A stretch of DNA of 7,265 nt, from assembly GCA_030740135.1 (NCBI GenBank), contig JASLXW010000204.1, positions 1 to 7,265 on the forward strand. The letters run 5' to 3'. Made by a program: the position numbers and the translations under genes. Source of the DNA: Nitrospinota bacterium (GTDB lineage Bacteria; UBA8248; JACPRG01). The notes under the pieces are model-generated. The model was given only the letters and a program-made list of their open reading frames with translations. It searched no databases and was not told the origin of the DNA. Each line of letters begins with the position of its first letter. The stretch's first letter is position 1. Shown piece by piece: positions 5,641-7,265 of the stretch.

Positions 5641-6093
5641 ATCCTCAAAGGCGGCCAGCAGTTCGTCGTCGATGCGCTCATCGGAACCGGCCTCGGCTCG
5701 TACGGCATCCTCCTGATCATGATGGTGATCCTGATCGTCCTGGGGATGTTCCTGGATTGGGTCGGCATCCTGTTTCTTGCCGTGCCCATTTTCGTGCCGC
5801 TCATGAAGATCCTGCCCTGGGACGGGCTTTTGGGCCTTCCCGGAGTGGCGCCCAAGGACGTACCGCTCTGGTTCGGGGTCGTCAATATGGTCAACATGCA
5901 GATGTCGTTCCTGAGCCCGCCGTTCGGCTACGCCCTGTTCTACCTCAAGAGCGTGGCCCCGCCTCACATCACCATGGCGACCATCTTCCGCTCCGCCCTG
6001 CCCTTTCTGGTCATCCAGGCGGTGGGCCTGGCCATCTGCGTGCTCTTCCCGGAGATCATCCTCTGGTTTCCCCGGCTGGTGTACGGAAGGTGA
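5641..6093 (+). pseudogene. TRAP transporter large permease (DctM-like), C-terminal fragment only
   Basis: The last 150 residues of a DctM/YiaN-type TRAP large permease, the twelve-helix integral membrane subunit that imports carboxylates using an ion gradient; intact proteins run to about 430 residues. Diagnostic parts are 'LIVLGMFLDWVGILFLAVPI', 'LWFGVVNMVNMQMSFLSPPF' and 'GYALFYLKSVAPPHITMATI', ending with a final hydrophobic helix. Family-like sequence begins about 5641 (LKGGQQFVVDALIG). The frame is open only back to the TAA at 5593-5595, and the residues between do not look like the family. An internal ATG at 5719 could nominally start 124 residues, but it lies within a conserved membrane segment and has no ribosome binding site. 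No small TRAP permease (DctQ) or binding protein (DctP) is nearby. It is almost certainly non-functional. Confidence 0.8.
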
Positions 6094-6183
6094 GCGGCGC
6101 CCGGCCGCGGGGGAAGAAGCCTGGCCATACACATGAAGAACCACTCATGACCTGCCCCATTTCTCCGGCCAAGGCATGGTGAT

Positions 6184-7005
6184 TCAAGAGCGGGCAGGTC
6201 GTCTCGCGCAAACACTGACCAACAGCGGGTGGAGCAGGCAATGACCCGCCACCCCGGAGGCGGCCCGCATCTCGGCAACGGTCCGGTCGAGCTCCTCCTC
6301 CCGGCAAACGCCCTGTCCCAGGATAACTGTGCGCATGTTGTCGAGGATATCCGCCGGGATTTCATAATAAGGGTCTCCGCTCACTGAGACGTGAACGTCC
6401 CCTCGGGCTTCGATCCCCTCAAGTCCGGCGTCGGTGAACATCCTGACCAGGTCCCGGCCGATGGTGAAGTGGGCGCCGCAAAGGCCCACCGCCCGCTCGA
6501 ACAATTCCTGATATCTTGCGTAGCACGGAAGGGCGGGGATGTGCCGGAGGGCCGAGCAATCGTAATCCTGTACCAGGACGAGACCCCCGGGGCGGACCCA
6601 ATGGGTCATCTTCCGGAAAACGGCCTCATGGTCCGGCATATGGTAGAGAAAGATCCGGGCGTAAACGAGATCGAAAACGCCGGGCTCCAGCTCGAGCGAT
6701 TCGATGTCCTGGGCCATGAAGCGGGCGTTTTGAAACCCTGAGCGGCGCAAGGCTTCCCGGGCGTACTCGATCGGACGGGGATTGATGTCGACCCCGAGGA
6801 CTTCTCCGGCGGCGCCGACCCGCCGGGCGATCTGCTCCAGGCCCACACCCGTCCCGCAGCCCAACTCCAGACAGCGCCACCCGTCGCCGACCTTCAGAGT
6901 GGCCAGAACTTCGGCCAACACACGAGACCACATCCGCGCCTGTCGCCCAAGGCGCTCGCAATCTTCGCGCGTATCATCCATTAAATAGCGGGGGACTTCG
7001 GGCAT
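6184..7005 (-). CDS. Class I SAM-dependent methyltransferase
   Basis: A 273-residue Rossmann-fold methyltransferase of the UbiE/Methyltransf_11/25 type. Motif I is LELGCGTG (46-53); the acidic end of strand 2 is D73 in VLGVDINP. D100 in 'FMAQDIESLEL' would contact adenine. 'FDLVYARIFLYHMPDHEAVF' (111-130) is the post-motif region, and 'WVRPGGLVLVQDYD' (136-149) contains strand 5. The C-terminal third carries the variable acceptor-binding part, so the substrate is not predictable. The frame is open upstream to 7239, but those residues are Arg/Pro/Gly-rich and unlike the family. The ATG at 7005 has AAGGA 4 bases before it, and a promoter lies at 7087-7115, inside the longer frame. The gene is monocistronic as far as can be seen. 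Confidence 0.88.
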   Translation of the reverse strand: MPEVPRYLMDDTREDCERLGRQARMWSRVLAEVLATLKVGDGWRCLELGCGTGVGLEQIARRVGAAGEVLGVDINPRPIEYAREALRRSGFQNARFMAQDIESLELEPGVFDLVYARIFLYHMPDHEAVFRKMTHWVRPGGLVLVQDYDCSALRHIPALPCYARYQELFERAVGLCGAHFTIGRDLVRMFTDAGLEGIEARGDVHVSVSGDPYYEIPADILDNMRTVILGQGVCREEELDRTVAEMRAASGVAGHCLLHPLLVSVCARRPARS

Positions 7006-7009
7006 CGTA

Positions 7010-7014
7010 TCCTT
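7010..7014 (-). promoter_or_regulatory. Shine-Dalgarno site of the methyltransferase gene
   Basis: AAGGA on the minus strand, 4 bases before the ATG at 7005. It is short-spaced but supports this start over the upstream open frame. Confidence 0.45.
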
Positions 7015-7086
7015 GGGATTGGGGATCGTTCGCCATCCCACGCGGCAACGCAGGATCAAGAAGACGGATGGTCGGTCGCCCCCACA

Positions 7087-7115
7087 ATTGTGCCTTCGCC
7101 CTTGAAACCAGTCAA
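7087..7115 (-). promoter_or_regulatory. Sigma70-type promoter of the methyltransferase gene
   Basis: Minus-strand TTGACT (7110-7115), a 17-base spacer and CACAAT (7087-7092; four of six -10 bases). Transcription would start near 7080, leaving a leader of about 75 bases to the ATG at 7005. Confidence 0.5.
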
Positions 7116-7129
7116 GACACGGGGAGAGG

Positions 7130-7143
7130 CGACCCTTGGGTCG
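7130..7143. promoter_or_regulatory. Palindrome upstream of the methyltransferase promoter
   Basis: CGACCC-TT-GGGTCG is a perfect 6-bp inverted repeat with a 2-base centre, starting 14 bases upstream of the -35 hexamer. The position would suit an activator site. It is a single copy and has no recognised regulator family. Confidence 0.3.
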
Positions 7144-7265
7144 TCCCAGCGGAAGATCACGGTCAATCGCGTTGTGCCGGCGACCCGGCGGAAAATTATT
7201 TCCCGAACGGCTCAAGCCGGCCGGGCTCCCGTCCGACAAGAGAAATATTGGGACCTCAATCGTGT

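Noticed and set aside
5602..6144. 180-residue minus-strand frame opposite the DctM fragment
   Set aside because: Its His/Asp/Gln/Arg-rich composition mirrors antisense of a hydrophobic protein. The plus strand has the clear TRAP signature.
7006..7239. Upstream extension of the methyltransferase frame by 78 residues
   Set aside because: The added residues are Arg/Pro/Gly-rich and unlike the family, the extension contains the predicted promoter, and the ATG at 7005 has its own Shine-Dalgarno site.

Overview
The window looks like an accessory, partly decayed stretch of a GC-rich bacterial chromosome. GC-rich wobble positions, strong AGGAGG-type ribosome binding sites, sigma70-type promoters and NMT1/TauA-type periplasmic binding proteins suggest a Gram-negative, proteobacterial or deltaproteobacterial-like organism. 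The sequence alone does not fix the taxon. There are no rRNA or tRNA genes, CRISPR arrays or intact insertion sequences.

Layout. 1-812 (+): the C-terminal three quarters of an ABC-type substrate-binding protein, cut by the window edge. About 1020-2385: a visibly more AT-rich patch with an HNH endonuclease gene (+) that has lost its 5' end, a complete MazG-like nucleotide pyrophosphohydrolase gene (-), and a short tyrosine-recombinase relic (-) just upstream of it. This looks like the leftover of an integrated defence or mobile island. 2440-3585 (-): an LVIVD-repeat beta-propeller protein with a good promoter. 3586-4005: a long leader, with a possible short coding remnant on the plus strand. 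4006-5010 (-): a second, complete substrate-binding protein with signal peptide, Shine-Dalgarno site and promoter. 5284-5553 (-): a small two-helix membrane protein of the 'bacteriophage holin' annotation group. 5641-6093 (+): the C-terminal end of a TRAP transporter large permease (DctM) with no start. 6184-7005 (-): a class I SAM-dependent methyltransferase with promoter and upstream palindrome.

How the genes relate. They do not form one operon: nearly every complete gene has its own leader, and orientation changes often. The two substrate-binding proteins are distant paralogues with no permease or ATPase beside them in the window, so they would depend on components encoded elsewhere. Three genes or relics have lost their 5' ends (HNH, integrase, DctM), which points to repeated insertion and deletion. 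I do not see a convincing new multi-gene system. The strongest leads are the HNH / MazG-like / integrase-relic patch and the truncation junctions near 1020 and 5640.
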